NCBI RefSeq assembly: GCF_000331575.1
Contig: NZ_KB223527.1
Coordinates: 1 to 64,000, forward strand
Source of the DNA: Calidifontibacillus oryziterrae
Lineage (GTDB): Bacteria; Bacillota; Bacilli; Bacillales; Bacillaceae_J
Direction: 5' to 3'
Length of the DNA stretch: 64,000 bases
Under the pieces are notes generated by a model. That model did not search any database, had not been told where the DNA came from, and saw nothing but the letters and a program-made list of their open reading frames with translations. Positions within the stretch are counted from its first letter, which is position 1; each line of letters opens with the position of its first letter. A program made the translations under genes and the position numbers. Positions 1 to 8,474 of the stretch are shown here, piece by piece.

Positions 1-10
1 TTATGACTAG

Positions 11-190
11 TTAAGATAACCGCATTTTCCTGACGCTACCCCTGCAAGGAGTTAAATAAATTTCAAAAATCCCTTGAGTTGCTTTAATAAAATCATCATG
101 ATTGATTGCAATAGACCATTCGCCACCAGATGAAGCCCAGTCATTCCACATTTCAGAATTTATTTTTGTATAACTAATATTCTCTTTCAT
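11..190 (-). pseudogene. Truncated class I SAM-dependent methyltransferase (N-terminal remnant)
   Basis: The first ~45 residues (opening MKENISYTKINSEMWNDWAS and ending in EIYLTPC) look like the start of a Bacillus SAM-dependent methyltransferase subfamily whose members run to roughly 200-250 residues. After the TPC motif the frame goes into an unrelated short tail and stops, so the Rossmann fold and SAM-binding glycines are missing. The ATG at 190 has a good AGGAGAG ribosome binding site six bases upstream and is preferred over the earlier in-frame start at 217. I infer a remnant left by a deletion. The family assignment rests on the N-terminus only. Confidence 0.55.
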
Positions 191-217
191 TTTGAATCTC
201 TCCTTAATTAGAACCAA

Positions 218-553
218 ATTAATTAAAACGACTTCTAAACAGTATTTAATTCATTTTCCTTGTGCATATGCACGCTAGGATATTCTTTCACAATCTACGT
301 TAATATTAACATATCTTTCTTGAAGTAATCCTCCATAATCTGGACCGATCGTTGAAAAAAAGCTAATGAAGGTTGTTCAACTAACCTACCCGTTAGTGAA
401 AAAGCGACTGCTCCTCTTGAACAATCGCTACCATTAATGAAAAAATTATAAATGGAAGATACTAGCAATCATTACAAATGTAATAATGTAAAACACTCCT
501 ATAAAAGGTAAAGAAATATAAAACATCCCAGAAAAAAGTAGCATATTTTTTTA
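218..553. other. Intergenic stretch without a gene
   Basis: No open frame with a start and ribosome binding site is visible on either strand. The only structured element is the hairpin at 400-428, annotated separately. Confidence 0.6.
400..428 (-). terminator. Intrinsic terminator, minus strand
   Basis: On the minus strand GCGATTG pairs with CAGTCGC across a short loop and is followed by TTTTT. It sits downstream of the broken gene at 554-850. The same GCGATTG...CAGTCGC stem recurs at 12308-12332 and 24077-24112. Confidence 0.6.
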
Positions 554-850
554 CTAGGAGTTCATTCCCTCACTTACTGTTTCACTGATATCATCCCATT
601 TATAGCCAACTGTTTCATATATCGTATCTTTTGATGTATAAGGTTCAAAAGAAAATGCTATATCCCATTCAAATGGGGTTATATCGGTTAAATTTACTGT
701 TTCAATAGATTGTTCAATAGATAACACTTCTTCTTTCAGTAACTCTGCATTAACATCCCATAAATCCTAATTTAATAGATTAACTAAAACAAGAATAAAC
801 ACAATACCAATCACCGCTATTACTAATGTTTTTTTATTTTTTATATCAAC
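554..850 (-). pseudogene. Broken gene for a small membrane-anchored protein
   Basis: Read on the minus strand, one frame of about 97 codons begins with a basic stretch and a hydrophobic segment (TLVIAVIGIVFILVLVNLLN) and continues with an acidic, soluble-looking domain ending WDDISETVSEGMNS. It has two lesions. There is no ATG, GTG or TTG at the expected start, where an ATA codon stands. A TAG at 767-769 lies directly after the membrane segment. Codon use and amino acid composition look like a real Bacillus gene, so I call a decayed type II membrane protein or lipoprotein-like gene. I do not recognise the family. The layout resembles that of the DUF3139 gene next to it. Confidence 0.55.
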
Positions 851-1079
851 TTTCCTCTCACGTTCTTAAACTAATCTGTTTCTTTAACACAATGGGAGCT
901 GCCACATTCGAAAGCCCCTTGTTCAGTTATTGCACCCTTTACTTTAAGTGTAACATTTCACAAAAATACAATTTGAAATTATTTTAAACACTAAAAAAGA
1001 CTGCTTGACAGACCTCTTTTAAATAGTTATTTAAATAATTCACTTAGATTAACGTCACTTTAGTTTAAATAAAGATTCA

Positions 1080-1433
1080 TTATTCAACATGTCTATACTT
1101 TTTTTCAGAATCATCATTTGATCCATATATTCCAATTTGTACAATTTGTCCATTCCTTTTATCGTACCAATAAAGTACATTTGTTTCATCATTAAATTCT
1201 ACCAACGATGATAATGCTGGTCCTTTTACATTAATAATTTCAATCTTTTTGATTTCAGTATCCTCATAACCCTTATTATATAAGTGTTCATATGTTTCTT
1301 TTTTCAAAGCATATACATTGTATTTGTAGTAACCATAAATACATAAAGGTGTTAACACTATCAAAACGCAGAGTACAATCATTACAGTCGCTAATAATTT
1401 AGTTTTCTTATTAATAACCTTGTTACTTTCCAA
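1080..1433 (-). CDS. DUF3139-type small membrane protein
   Basis: A 117-residue protein with a basic N-terminus, one membrane segment (about residues 13-35) and an extracytoplasmic domain. The sequence YKYNVYALKKETYEHLYNKG, followed by an E/K-rich strand and ending in a Y/H/K-rich tail, is typical of DUF3139 proteins of Bacillaceae. Their function is unknown. The start is TTG at 1433 with AAGGAGG about 11 bases upstream. It stands alone between decayed genes. Confident in family, not in role. Confidence 0.7.
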   Translation of the reverse strand: MESNKVINKKTKLLATVMIVLCVLIVLTPLCIYGYYKYNVYALKKETYEHLYNKGYEDTEIKKIEIINVKGPALSSLVEFNDETNVLYWYDKRNGQIVQIGIYGSNDDSEKKYRHVE

Positions 1434-1521
1434 TTAATAAAATTCCTCCTTGTTTAATTATACTGCATCTTTAATGGAACATAGGTGCTTTTCCTTATTC
1501 AAGATAAGCTACCCGTTTCGT

Positions 1522-1733
1522 TTAGCGAAAAAAGACAGAATATATTATAAATCCTAATACTATTACAAGAAGAAGAATTCCAGTACCTTTCAATCCTAAA
1601 CTACCTACCAAATCTACAAGATTTCCATTGTGGCTCTGTTTAAAGAATCATTTAAGTTAGCTGTTGGATTATTTCTAATTTTTTGTTGTCTTAATCTTTC
1701 TCTTAGATGCTCTGGAGTTTCTTTGTCTCTCAT
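1522..1733 (-). pseudogene. DUF6366-type small membrane protein gene with a one-base frameshift
   Basis: The ATG at 1731-1733 opens MRDKETPEHLRERLRQQKIR, the characteristic start of DUF6366 proteins. That frame stops early. From about codon 35 the family's second half (NLVDLVGSLGLKGTGI, then a hydrophobic tail ending YSVFFR) continues in another frame to a TAA at 1522. The total of 212 bases fits the loss of one base in an A-rich run near 'ccacaatgg'. The intact protein would be about 70 residues with one C-terminal membrane segment. It is either a real mutation or an error in the assembly. A second, more degraded copy of the start lies at 9104-9163. Confidence 0.65.
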
Positions 1734-1885
1734 CAAATCCCTCCTTTAACACAGATTACCATATATAACCAATTGAATGTTGAACTATTCTTCAAATGTG
1801 GCATAATATTCAGATTGTTTTACTTTTTCTTTCACCACTTTTGGAAATAATTCCACTAAAATCATATAAATTGGAGGGATTGATT

Positions 1886-2164
1886 ATGCTGTTATCTAAA
1901 GCGTGGGACTGTTACGAAGCAGATAAACGAATTGAAGGATTCTCACCACAAACTTTGAGAGCATACAAACTTCAGACCGATCTTTTAATTCGCCATTTTG
2001 GTGACGTGAAAATTGACTCACTTAGCACTGAACAAATAAAAGAATACTTGGCTATATTAAGCAAAAACATAAAGCCTTCAAGTCTTGCACATCGCATTCG
2101 ATATACTATATTCATGATTACCGTGAAATTCCCAATGAACATTTTGCAAAGCTACCACACCTAA
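1886..2164 (+). pseudogene. Truncated tyrosine recombinase/phage integrase (N-terminal core-binding domain)
   Basis: Starting at the ATG at 1886 (GGAGGG 7-8 bases upstream), the protein reads as the SAM-like N-terminal domain of a site-specific tyrosine recombinase: SKAWDCYEADKRIEGFSPQT, a long helix, then LSTEQIKEYLAILSKNIKPS and SSLAHRIRY. Family members continue with a ~180-residue catalytic domain carrying R...HxxR...Y. Here the similarity ends at RIRY and about 19 unrelated residues follow. The catalytic domain is absent, so this cannot be active. It is probably the debris of a small integrated element. No att site was identified. Confidence 0.65.
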
Positions 2165-2254
2165 CATATTTATATTCATTTTTGAAGTCTAAATAGTGAA
2201 GGAGCCTATCTACTTCTTCCAGATACGCCCCCATTTGTTGAATAAACTTGAAAT

Positions 2255-2297
2255 AAAAAACGGCAAGTATAGAGGTCCCTCGTTAATACTTGCTGTT
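2255..2297 (-). terminator. Intrinsic terminator behind the protease gene
   Basis: On the minus strand GCAAGTAT and ATACTTGC form a stem around a ~15-base loop, followed by TTTTTT. It starts at the stop codon of the protease frame, which supports 2296 as the true 3' end of that gene. Confidence 0.7.
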
Positions 2298-2682
2298 AGC
2301 TATTTGACTGTATTGTTAATTCATCTATATTTATAACTGCTTTCAATTGTTGTAACAAATCCAATCCAATGATACTATCCAAAGCAAAACCATAATTCAT
2401 TGCACCAATTTCTAAAGAAAACTCTTCAGTTTGCATATCTCCAATTCTTACTGAATCGACCGTTTTTGAATACACAAACTCTGATCATCCTACGCCACTT
2501 ATGCGAAATATCATGTCATTTTCTTCTGCTACAATCCCTATTGACTCTGCTAAGTCTGTTGATATAACTGTACTTCCTGAACCAGTATCAACTAAGACAC
2601 GTTGTAAATGAAGCAATTGTCCGTTAAATGTTAGTTCCATATTCATAAGTAACAAATCATCTTCAATAATTAGTTTCTTCAC
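2296..2682 (-). pseudogene. Retropepsin-like aspartic protease gene interrupted by a TGA
   Basis: A 128-residue retropepsin-like protein: LVDTGSGSTVI carries the catalytic Asp-Thr-Gly, and the flap and the second hydrophobic-hydrophobic-Gly element (DSIIGLDLL) follow in the same frame. The frame is broken once by a TGA directly after RISGVG, where a GGA glycine codon would be expected. The second half is otherwise fully open and ends at the terminator. The start is GTG at 2682, overlapping the TAG of the upstream gene by one base (TAGTG), so translation is coupled. Either a nonsense mutation has inactivated it, or the first 65 residues, which include the active-site DTG, are made alone. Bacterial single-domain retropepsins act as dimers. 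Confidence 0.7.
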
Positions 2683-2957
2683 TATCGCCTAACACCTACC
2701 CATTTTTTCTCAATGATATTAGGCTCCTTACGGCTAGTATGAAGAACATATAATTCCCGTGTAGGATCTTCTCGATGAATTTCTTGGTATGCTTTCATAG
2801 CATCTGGAGAATTAGAAAACTTTTCTAATTTTATGCTTTGCCCACGAAAAGTTACTGTAGACTCAGTAAATGGTAATTCTGACAATTCTTTTATTAAAAT
2901 GCGTGAGGAAGGTTCTAGTGCCCAAGAAGCAAGAGAACCTTCCCTGTATTTCCTCAA
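2682..2957 (-). CDS. Small hypothetical protein upstream of the retropepsin-like gene
   Basis: A 91-residue, charged, soluble protein with no signal peptide or membrane segment. I do not recognise a family. The sequence EIHREDPTRELYVLHTSRKE suggests a compact alpha/beta fold. The start is TTG at 2957, four bases after the TGA of the histidine kinase gene and without a strong ribosome binding site. Its stop overlaps the GTG of the protease gene, so kinase, this gene and protease look like one translationally coupled transcript. It may be a partner or substrate of the protease. That is inferred from position only. Confidence 0.5.
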   Translation of the reverse strand: MRKYREGSLASWALEPSSRILIKELSELPFTESTVTFRGQSIKLEKFSNSPDAMKAYQEIHREDPTRELYVLHTSRKEPNIIEKKWVGVRR

Positions 2958-2961
2958 CTAA

Positions 2962-5046
2962 TCACTCATTATTATTTTTATACTTAGGTAAGAAAATACT
3001 AGCCTTAAATAAATCTCCGTCAACGTGAATCTTAAATCTACCCTTTTGGATTTCAATTAGGTCTTTCGCAATGGATAGACCTAATCCACTCCCTTGGCTA
3101 GTTCTGGATTCATCTCCTCGTTTGAAACGCTCCATTAATTCATCTGCTGAGATATTTAACTCCGTTGCTGAAATGTTTTTGAAGGTGAGAAGTATTTCGT
3201 TACCTAAATCCTCGATATCTATATATACCCTGGATCCTTCCGCTGCATATTTAAATATATTGGATAATATGTTCTCTATGGACCTCCACAATAATTTTCC
3301 ATCTGCTAAAATATAAACCTTATTCTTTGGATAATTCATCTTAAAATCTAGTTCCATCTTCTGAATATCATCATTAACTTCTCCAAGTCCTTGGGTCATT
3401 AAAGATGTAATATCAATCTTCTCATAGTTAACAGGAATATTTCCACTTGAAGCTTTTGTCGCTTCAAATAAATCATCTGTTAATATTTTTAGCCTTTTTG
3501 ATTTTTGCTCAAGTACTTCAATAAATTCTTCAATCTTTGATGAGTCTTTTTCATTTTTTAATAGATCAACATAAGTGATAATAGAAGTTAAAGGAGTTCT
3601 AATATCATGTGATACATTGGTGATCAGTTCTGTTTTTAACCGCTCACTTTTGAGTTCACTAGCAACTGATTTTTTCAACCCATCAGTGATGCTGTTAATA
3701 TTGGATGCAAGTTTTCCAAACTCTCCTTTTCCACTCACTTCGATGTGATGATGAAGATTTCCATCCTTTATTATTTCTACCCCTTCCTGTAATGCTTTAA
3801 AGGACTTGACCTTTTTAAAAGCAAACCAGGCTGCTACGCCAATGGTTATTGGGAACATGAAAAACGTTAAAGCAACCAAAATCGGATAGCCGATTACAAT
3901 TAATACCGTCTTTACACCGACACTTCCACTTCTATAAACATCCCCTACAAATTTAACTAACATATAGATAAAACTGTAGATCAATGTATGCTTGAAAAAC
4001 GTTTTATTTTTGATATGTTTCACGAGTGACAGTAATAGTACCCCTCCCACGATGGCAATTGGAAACGTTATTGGGACAATCAATTGACCAATATTTTCAA
4101 AAAGGACATCTACCAATCCAATCCAAAGCGATATAAGCAATACACATATTACTATATTTATATCATTAAATATTTTATCAACTGCATGTAAGTGTAACTC
4201 TTGATCCTTGAAAGACTTTCTTCCTATTACGAGTACGAGATAGAAAAATGAAAGCATCATTCCTGCCAATAATGCTGCTAATTTATAAACGTTTTTTGTA
4301 GCAATGGCTTTGTTCTCTTGCCATTCTTTTATGTTAGAATCTAAAAATTCTTCCGTAAAAGCAACATAAACAACCATGTTCCCTGGGTCCAATCTATCGA
4401 GGTGTTGTGTTATCCGATATAGATATTCGTTATCTTTCGTTTCTTTTGGAAAAAACTCTTGTTTATAATCATCAAATATCATATAAGAGGGGTAGGTTTC
4501 AAACCGCTTTTTGTCTGTCATCGTTGTGTTTGTAAACACATTTGTGCCATCACTGGCATAAAACAACGGCGTTTCATACTCCTCTAGATTTTGCATGAGC
4601 AAATGAAACTCTTTTAGCTCATCCTTAATCATCTTATCCTTTGCTTGAGAGATTTCGTTTGCATATTCTTGTTTAAACGTTTCATAATTTTCTACTTCAC
4701 TTAACTTAGGATTGTAGTTTCTAGATTGGTATAGGTAATCTGAAAATAAGCTCTCTTCTACACTTCTCCATTCATCCTCATCAATGGTTCCGCCACTTAA
4801 AATATGTTCTTGATTCTTATATTCCCCTATTAGTCTTGTGAGGTTGCTTATTAGGTTTTCACTTTCCTGTACATATGCCCTGCTTTGATAATAATGGTCT
4901 TCAACTACGCTACTAAATTCCCCATCATTTACGATCTCTACCTTTACAAATGCTTGAATGACACCCGTAAAACAGATAATCATAATCAGAAACGCAATTA
5001 TTTTCGTTATGATTGAATGGCTATATTTTTTCAACTTTATATCCAA
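2962..5046 (-). CDS. Membrane sensor histidine kinase (VanS/OmpR-class partner)
   Basis: A 694-residue kinase. A first membrane segment (about 12-32) and an extracytoplasmic region of ~220 residues are followed by several more hydrophobic segments between 255 and 405, a HAMP-like linker, the dimerisation/phosphoacceptor box NVSHDIRTPLTS with the phosphorylated His near 480, an N-box (ENILSNIFKYA, ~591-601) and a GSGLGLSIAKDL glycine box (~652). It autophosphorylates and passes phosphate to the regulator encoded just upstream, whose gene it overlaps by 26 bases. The TTG at 5046 lies directly after GGGGAG, so an internal TTG at 5034 with better spacing is also possible. Having five or six membrane helices rather than two is unusual for this class. 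The signal is unknown. Confidence 0.85.
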   Translation of the reverse strand: MDIKLKKYSHSIITKIIAFLIMIICFTGVIQAFVKVEIVNDGEFSSVVEDHYYQSRAYVQESENLISNLTRLIGEYKNQEHILSGGTIDEDEWRSVEESLFSDYLYQSRNYNPKLSEVENYETFKQEYANEISQAKDKMIKDELKEFHLLMQNLEEYETPLFYASDGTNVFTNTTMTDKKRFETYPSYMIFDDYKQEFFPKETKDNEYLYRITQHLDRLDPGNMVVYVAFTEEFLDSNIKEWQENKAIATKNVYKLAALLAGMMLSFFYLVLVIGRKSFKDQELHLHAVDKIFNDINIVICVLLISLWIGLVDVLFENIGQLIVPITFPIAIVGGVLLLSLVKHIKNKTFFKHTLIYSFIYMLVKFVGDVYRSGSVGVKTVLIVIGYPILVALTFFMFPITIGVAAWFAFKKVKSFKALQEGVEIIKDGNLHHHIEVSGKGEFGKLASNINSITDGLKKSVASELKSERLKTELITNVSHDIRTPLTSIITYVDLLKNEKDSSKIEEFIEVLEQKSKRLKILTDDLFEATKASSGNIPVNYEKIDITSLMTQGLGEVNDDIQKMELDFKMNYPKNKVYILADGKLLWRSIENILSNIFKYAAEGSRVYIDIEDLGNEILLTFKNISATELNISADELMERFKRGDESRTSQGSGLGLSIAKDLIEIQKGRFKIHVDGDLFKASIFLPKYKNNNE

Positions 5047-5710
5047 CTCCCCATACCACTTTCAAATATTTTGGTTCTTTCGGATTTATTTCAATTTTTT
5101 CTCTAATTTTCCTTATATGAACGGAAACGGTATTTTCTGGACTATGGGCCGTTTCGTTCCATACTTTCTCATAGATTTCCTCGATGGGGAATACTTTTCC
5201 AGCGTTTGCAGTTAGTAGCATTAGTATCTTATATTGCACTGGTGTAAGATGAACTTCTTCATCATCTACTGTGATTGTTTTACTATCATCTTCGATCATA
5301 AGTCCTCCTGTTCGATATACATTACTCTTAGTTTCAAGGCTTCCTAATGTTGTATATCTTCTCAGTTGTGACTTCACTCTTGCGATCAATTCCAGTGGAT
5401 TATACGGCTTAGTTATATAATCATCTGCCCCAAAATTTAATCCTAATATTTTATCCGAATCCTCAGATTTTGCAGAAAGGAAGATCACTGGAATATTATT
5501 TTTTTCTCGAATTTTCATAGTTGCTTTGATACCATCCATTTTAGGCATCATAATATCCATGATAATAAGATGAATCTCATGATGATCTTCAATAATTTCA
5601 ATCGCTTCTATTCCATTAAATGCTTTGGAAATTTTATAGCCTTCATTTTCTAAATAGATTCCTATTGCATCTACAATAGCTTTATCATCATCACATACTA
5701 ATATGTTCAT
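5021..5710 (-). CDS. OmpR/PhoB-family response regulator
   Basis: A 229-residue two-domain regulator. The receiver domain shows the acidic cluster CDDD (7-9), the phosphoacceptor Asp52 in IIMDIMMPKMDG and Lys101 in YITKPYNPLEL. The C-terminal winged helix (about 130-229) shows LTPVQYKILMLL and VSVHIRKIREKIE. Start ATG at 5710 with AGGGGG seven bases upstream. It leads an operon with the kinase and, by tight spacing, the 91-residue gene and the retropepsin-like gene. Repeated ATCTTA boxes upstream may be its binding sites. Confidence 0.9.
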   Translation of the reverse strand: MNILVCDDDKAIVDAIGIYLENEGYKISKAFNGIEAIEIIEDHHEIHLIIMDIMMPKMDGIKATMKIREKNNIPVIFLSAKSEDSDKILGLNFGADDYITKPYNPLELIARVKSQLRRYTTLGSLETKSNVYRTGGLMIEDDSKTITVDDEEVHLTPVQYKILMLLTANAGKVFPIEEIYEKVWNETAHSPENTVSVHIRKIREKIEINPKEPKYLKVVWGVGYKVEKI

Positions 5711-5772
5711 GGTATTCCCCCTAATTTATGATTTCAGCATGAGATATCACCTCTAAAAGTATGATATCAACA

Positions 5773-5823
5773 AAATCTTAATAAATACTCTATGCAAATC
5801 TTAAGATTTTCTTAGTATCTTAA
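5773..5823. promoter_or_regulatory. Repeated ATCTTA/TAAGAT boxes upstream of the response regulator
   Basis: Three copies of ATCTTA (TAAGAT on the minus strand) lie at 5775-5780, 5798-5803 and 5817-5822, with a further one at 5925-5930. Direct repeats about two helical turns apart in front of an OmpR-type regulator gene are the usual arrangement of its own binding sites. AT-rich sequence makes chance repeats possible. Confidence 0.35.
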
Positions 5824-6016
5824 AAGAATTAATAACAGTAGAACCAGAATGATGTTCTAAATAACAAGGCTTCTTTTACTTGTAGCATGTCACCAATTGA
5901 GCTATTAGATAAATAATTAAGATAATCTTAATAATTCTATTAGCTATTTATTAAGTATTTGTATGTATAGTATTTTACAGAAATATTTATTTGATTTGCT
6001 CAAGGAGGGGATAATG

Positions 6017-6670
6017 ATGAGCCAAAAAAAGATATATTTACTATTAACAGATACAGGAACATTCTTTACAAGAATGATTAAATCATATACAAAAAAGCCA
6101 TATAACCATGCGTCAATAGCTCTTGATCCCGAATTATTAGAGGTGTATAGCTTTGGTAGGAAAAAAGCTAGAAACCCATTTATTGGTGGATTTGTAAGAG
6201 AGGATATAAATTCAGCATTGTTTGAGCACGCAAAATGTGCAATCTATTCTTTATCGTTAACAGATAATCAAATACAAAAAATAATTCACTTTATACAAGA
6301 TATTGAAGCACAAAAGGAACATTATCGATATAATCTATTAGGACTGTTTGGTGTTGTATTTAATAAGCCGATAAAAAGGAAGAACACTTTCTTCTGTTCT
6401 CAATTTGTGGCTGTTCTAAAGGAATGTAACATTATTCATTTTGAAAAGGACTTAGCCCTTATAGAACCAAGCGACTTATATACTTATGCAAATTTTCAAT
6501 TCGTTTATGAAGGGAAATTAAAAGATTTTCCTAACAATGTAAGAAACGAGAGTCAAAATGTTCCTTGTCCATTAATTCATATGAAATGTGATTCTAGTTT
6601 TTCAAGCTCCCACCACTTAGTTTTTAGCAGTCATCCTAACTTACTCTATAAAGAAAAGTGTATCTGCTAA
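6017..6670 (+). CDS. Papain-like (YiiX/C92-type) hydrolase family protein
   Basis: A 217-residue protein. The order 'nHASIAL' near residue 36 and 'FFCSQFVA' near residue 120 matches the permuted papain-like fold (His before Cys) of YiiX/YaeF-type NlpC/P60 relatives, which act as cysteine amidases or lipid hydrolases. Val-Tyr-Ser-Phe after the His motif and a conserved 'ePSDLY' also fit. There is no signal peptide, so it would act in the cytoplasm. The start is one of two adjacent ATGs (6014 or 6017) behind AAGGAGGGG. The last ~35 residues (from about NESQNVPC) look low in conservation and may be a recent extension. Monocistronic. Confidence 0.6.
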   Translation: MSQKKIYLLLTDTGTFFTRMIKSYTKKPYNHASIALDPELLEVYSFGRKKARNPFIGGFVREDINSALFEHAKCAIYSLSLTDNQIQKIIHFIQDIEAQKEHYRYNLLGLFGVVFNKPIKRKNTFFCSQFVAVLKECNIIHFEKDLALIEPSDLYTYANFQFVYEGKLKDFPNNVRNESQNVPCPLIHMKCDSSFSSSHHLVFSSHPNLLYKEKCIC

Positions 6671-6899
6671 TTAATAGATACGCTATCGGTCTTCAAGACA
6701 AATTTCCCTAATGAACAGTAATCTTTATAAGAGTTTTCTTCCACATTCCTTTCAAAGCAACAGTATAGCGATCAGTAAATGAAAACTGATCGCCAGCTCT
6801 TTAAATATTCGCCCCCGTTTGTTTAAGTACATGATTTAAAAATTTTCGATACTTAATAAGAATGAAATGTTATAATTTTGAATATAGATTTTGCTCATT

Positions 6900-7070
6900 C
6901 TACTCATCAATTTCTCTTATGAAAATTATTACTCCGCTACCTTCTTTACAAAATTTCCATCCCTGTTTTCCGAGGTCATTCCACTCTTTTTCAGCTTCTT
7001 CAACTTTTTTATTATTATCAAAACCTAATTTCATCCCTACCTTAACAAATTTGTATTCATATTTTTTCAT
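6900..7070 (-). CDS. DUF4177 family small protein
   Basis: A 56-residue protein. MKKYEYKFVKV at the start and the pattern ELNDLGKQGWKF-like (here EWNDLGKQGWKFCKEG) are diagnostic for DUF4177, a small beta-rich cytoplasmic family of unknown function. The ATG at 7070 has GGTGG eight bases upstream and matches the family's N-terminus. The in-frame GTG at 7082 would add four residues and is less likely. No operon partner. Confidence 0.75.
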   Translation of the reverse strand: MKKYEYKFVKVGMKLGFDNNKKVEEAEKEWNDLGKQGWKFCKEGSGVIIFIREIDE

Positions 7071-7247
7071 TACAGCTACCACCCATTATATGTATATTTC
7101 TTAGTTAACATTAAATTATTGCGACTAACTATATTTTCAGTAAAATGCAAATGCCTCTATAACTTTTTATTGAAAAAACCTGCTTCGTTTGTACCACAAC
7201 GATAGCAACGGCTTTCTATGCTATTGCTTACCGTTACTTGAAGATGA

Positions 7248-7769
7248 TTATTCACCCAATACAAGCGTAGAAAATGCAAAAGTATTGTTATCAATTTCAC
7301 ATCTAATCAATAATCCATGTACCAATTTTCCTTCTATTGTAAAGTCTTGATACATCTCCAAATCTAAACTTTCTTCAAATGTAAATTCCGCTATACCTTC
7401 TTTTACCGAACTAATAGATAAGGGGCTTATGTTATATTCAGAAACAATATTCGCATTCTCATCCAAAACATAATCATAAATTTCGATTTCTTCTGTTTCA
7501 AAATTTAGAGCTTCGACTTGAATTTTGCCTCCGTAAGCCACAATTGGTAAATCACTAAATCTTTTGCCCACCATAAAATCTTTAAATCTCTTTTCAATAT
7601 CTTCTTGCTCCTTATTGTATAAATCTCCGTAATATATTGGATTTAATACCTCTGAACCATAGTGGATTTTAATTTCAGGTTCTTCTGTTCCATTCCCACA
7701 ACCAGATAGCAATGATGTAACTAGTAGAAAAATCATTATAAATAATAACTTATTTGTTTTCTTCAACAT
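7248..7769 (-). CDS. Hypothetical lipoprotein
   Basis: A 173-residue protein with a classic lipoprotein signal: basic MLKKTNK, hydrophobic core, and lipobox LLSGC with the acylated Cys near residue 24. The mature part is acidic and beta-rich (EIEIYDYVLDENANIVSEYN) and ends in a strand repeat, with no catalytic motif I recognise. It would be anchored on the outer face of the membrane. Spacing from neighbours suggests a single-gene transcript. Function unknown. Confidence 0.7.
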   Translation of the reverse strand: MLKKTNKLLFIMIFLLVTSLLSGCGNGTEEPEIKIHYGSEVLNPIYYGDLYNKEQEDIEKRFKDFMVGKRFSDLPIVAYGGKIQVEALNFETEEIEIYDYVLDENANIVSEYNISPLSISSVKEGIAEFTFEESLDLEMYQDFTIEGKLVHGLLIRCEIDNNTFAFSTLVLGE

Positions 7770-7912
7770 AAAACCCCCTTTAAAAATTTGCCGAGTATAT
7801 ACTTACGATTACTCTTAATAAAAGTTTCAGTTATTACATTAACCTGCTCCGTTAGCTTAATAAGAATTCTTTAATTGTTCATAATAAGAGCAACATTAAA
7901 CGGAGGATTCTT

Positions 7913-8314
7913 ATGAAAAATATCTTTATAATATTGATTGGCTTTGTAACTCTTTTCTCTTGTTCTCACGTTCAAGCCGAAACCGAAACTAAAAATGATG
8001 TACAGTTGCGTGATGATATAATCCTAAATTTGCTATTTCTCCCCATCGACAAAGCAATCGAAAAACATTTCGGCAAACCGAAACAGTTTTATTGTCAACG
8101 GATTCTCCAAATCAAAAAGATAGAACCGCATGAAACCTACCGTTACTTTAATGTCATTGTGCAGCTAACAACATTTGAAGGTGCTCACGATTTCCCATAC
8201 GATTTAGTGACTATCACTTTTAGTAACAAATATAGTTTGGAGTGGCGGGCTATTGAAGTTAAAAGTAAAAGGTTAAAACCAAGCGAAGTAACTGAGTGCA
8301 CACATCCTTTATAA
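7913..8314 (+). CDS. DUF3888 family secreted protein
   Basis: A 133-residue protein with a signal peptide (MKNIFIILIGFVTLFSCSHV, probable cleavage after QA near 22). The mature region shows the DUF3888 pattern: LRDDIILNLLF, PIDKAIEKHFGKP, TTFEGAH and PYDLVTITFSN. These proteins are found outside the membrane in Bacillaceae and have no known role. Start ATG at 7913 with CGGAGG upstream. Its stop codon lies inside a strong terminator hairpin. Confidence 0.75.
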   Translation: MKNIFIILIGFVTLFSCSHVQAETETKNDVQLRDDIILNLLFLPIDKAIEKHFGKPKQFYCQRILQIKKIEPHETYRYFNVIVQLTTFEGAHDFPYDLVTITFSNKYSLEWRAIEVKSKRLKPSEVTECTHPL

Positions 8315-8328
8315 AAGGGTGTGTTTTT
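8299..8328 (+). terminator. Intrinsic terminator overlapping the stop of the DUF3888 gene
   Basis: ACACATCCTTT pairs with AAAGGGTGTGT and is followed by a T run. The TAA stop of the gene is in the loop. Confidence 0.8.
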
Positions 8329-8474
8329 GCTATTGAACCTGGGATTTTTGCAAAAAATTAACCAAAGCAACCCGTTAGCTTGCATTAACGGAAACAAACT
8401 ATCCGCTTATTATACAAGTACTGGAGAAATAAAGTTTGCTACCTACAACTTTCGGAAACAGACTTATACTATCA

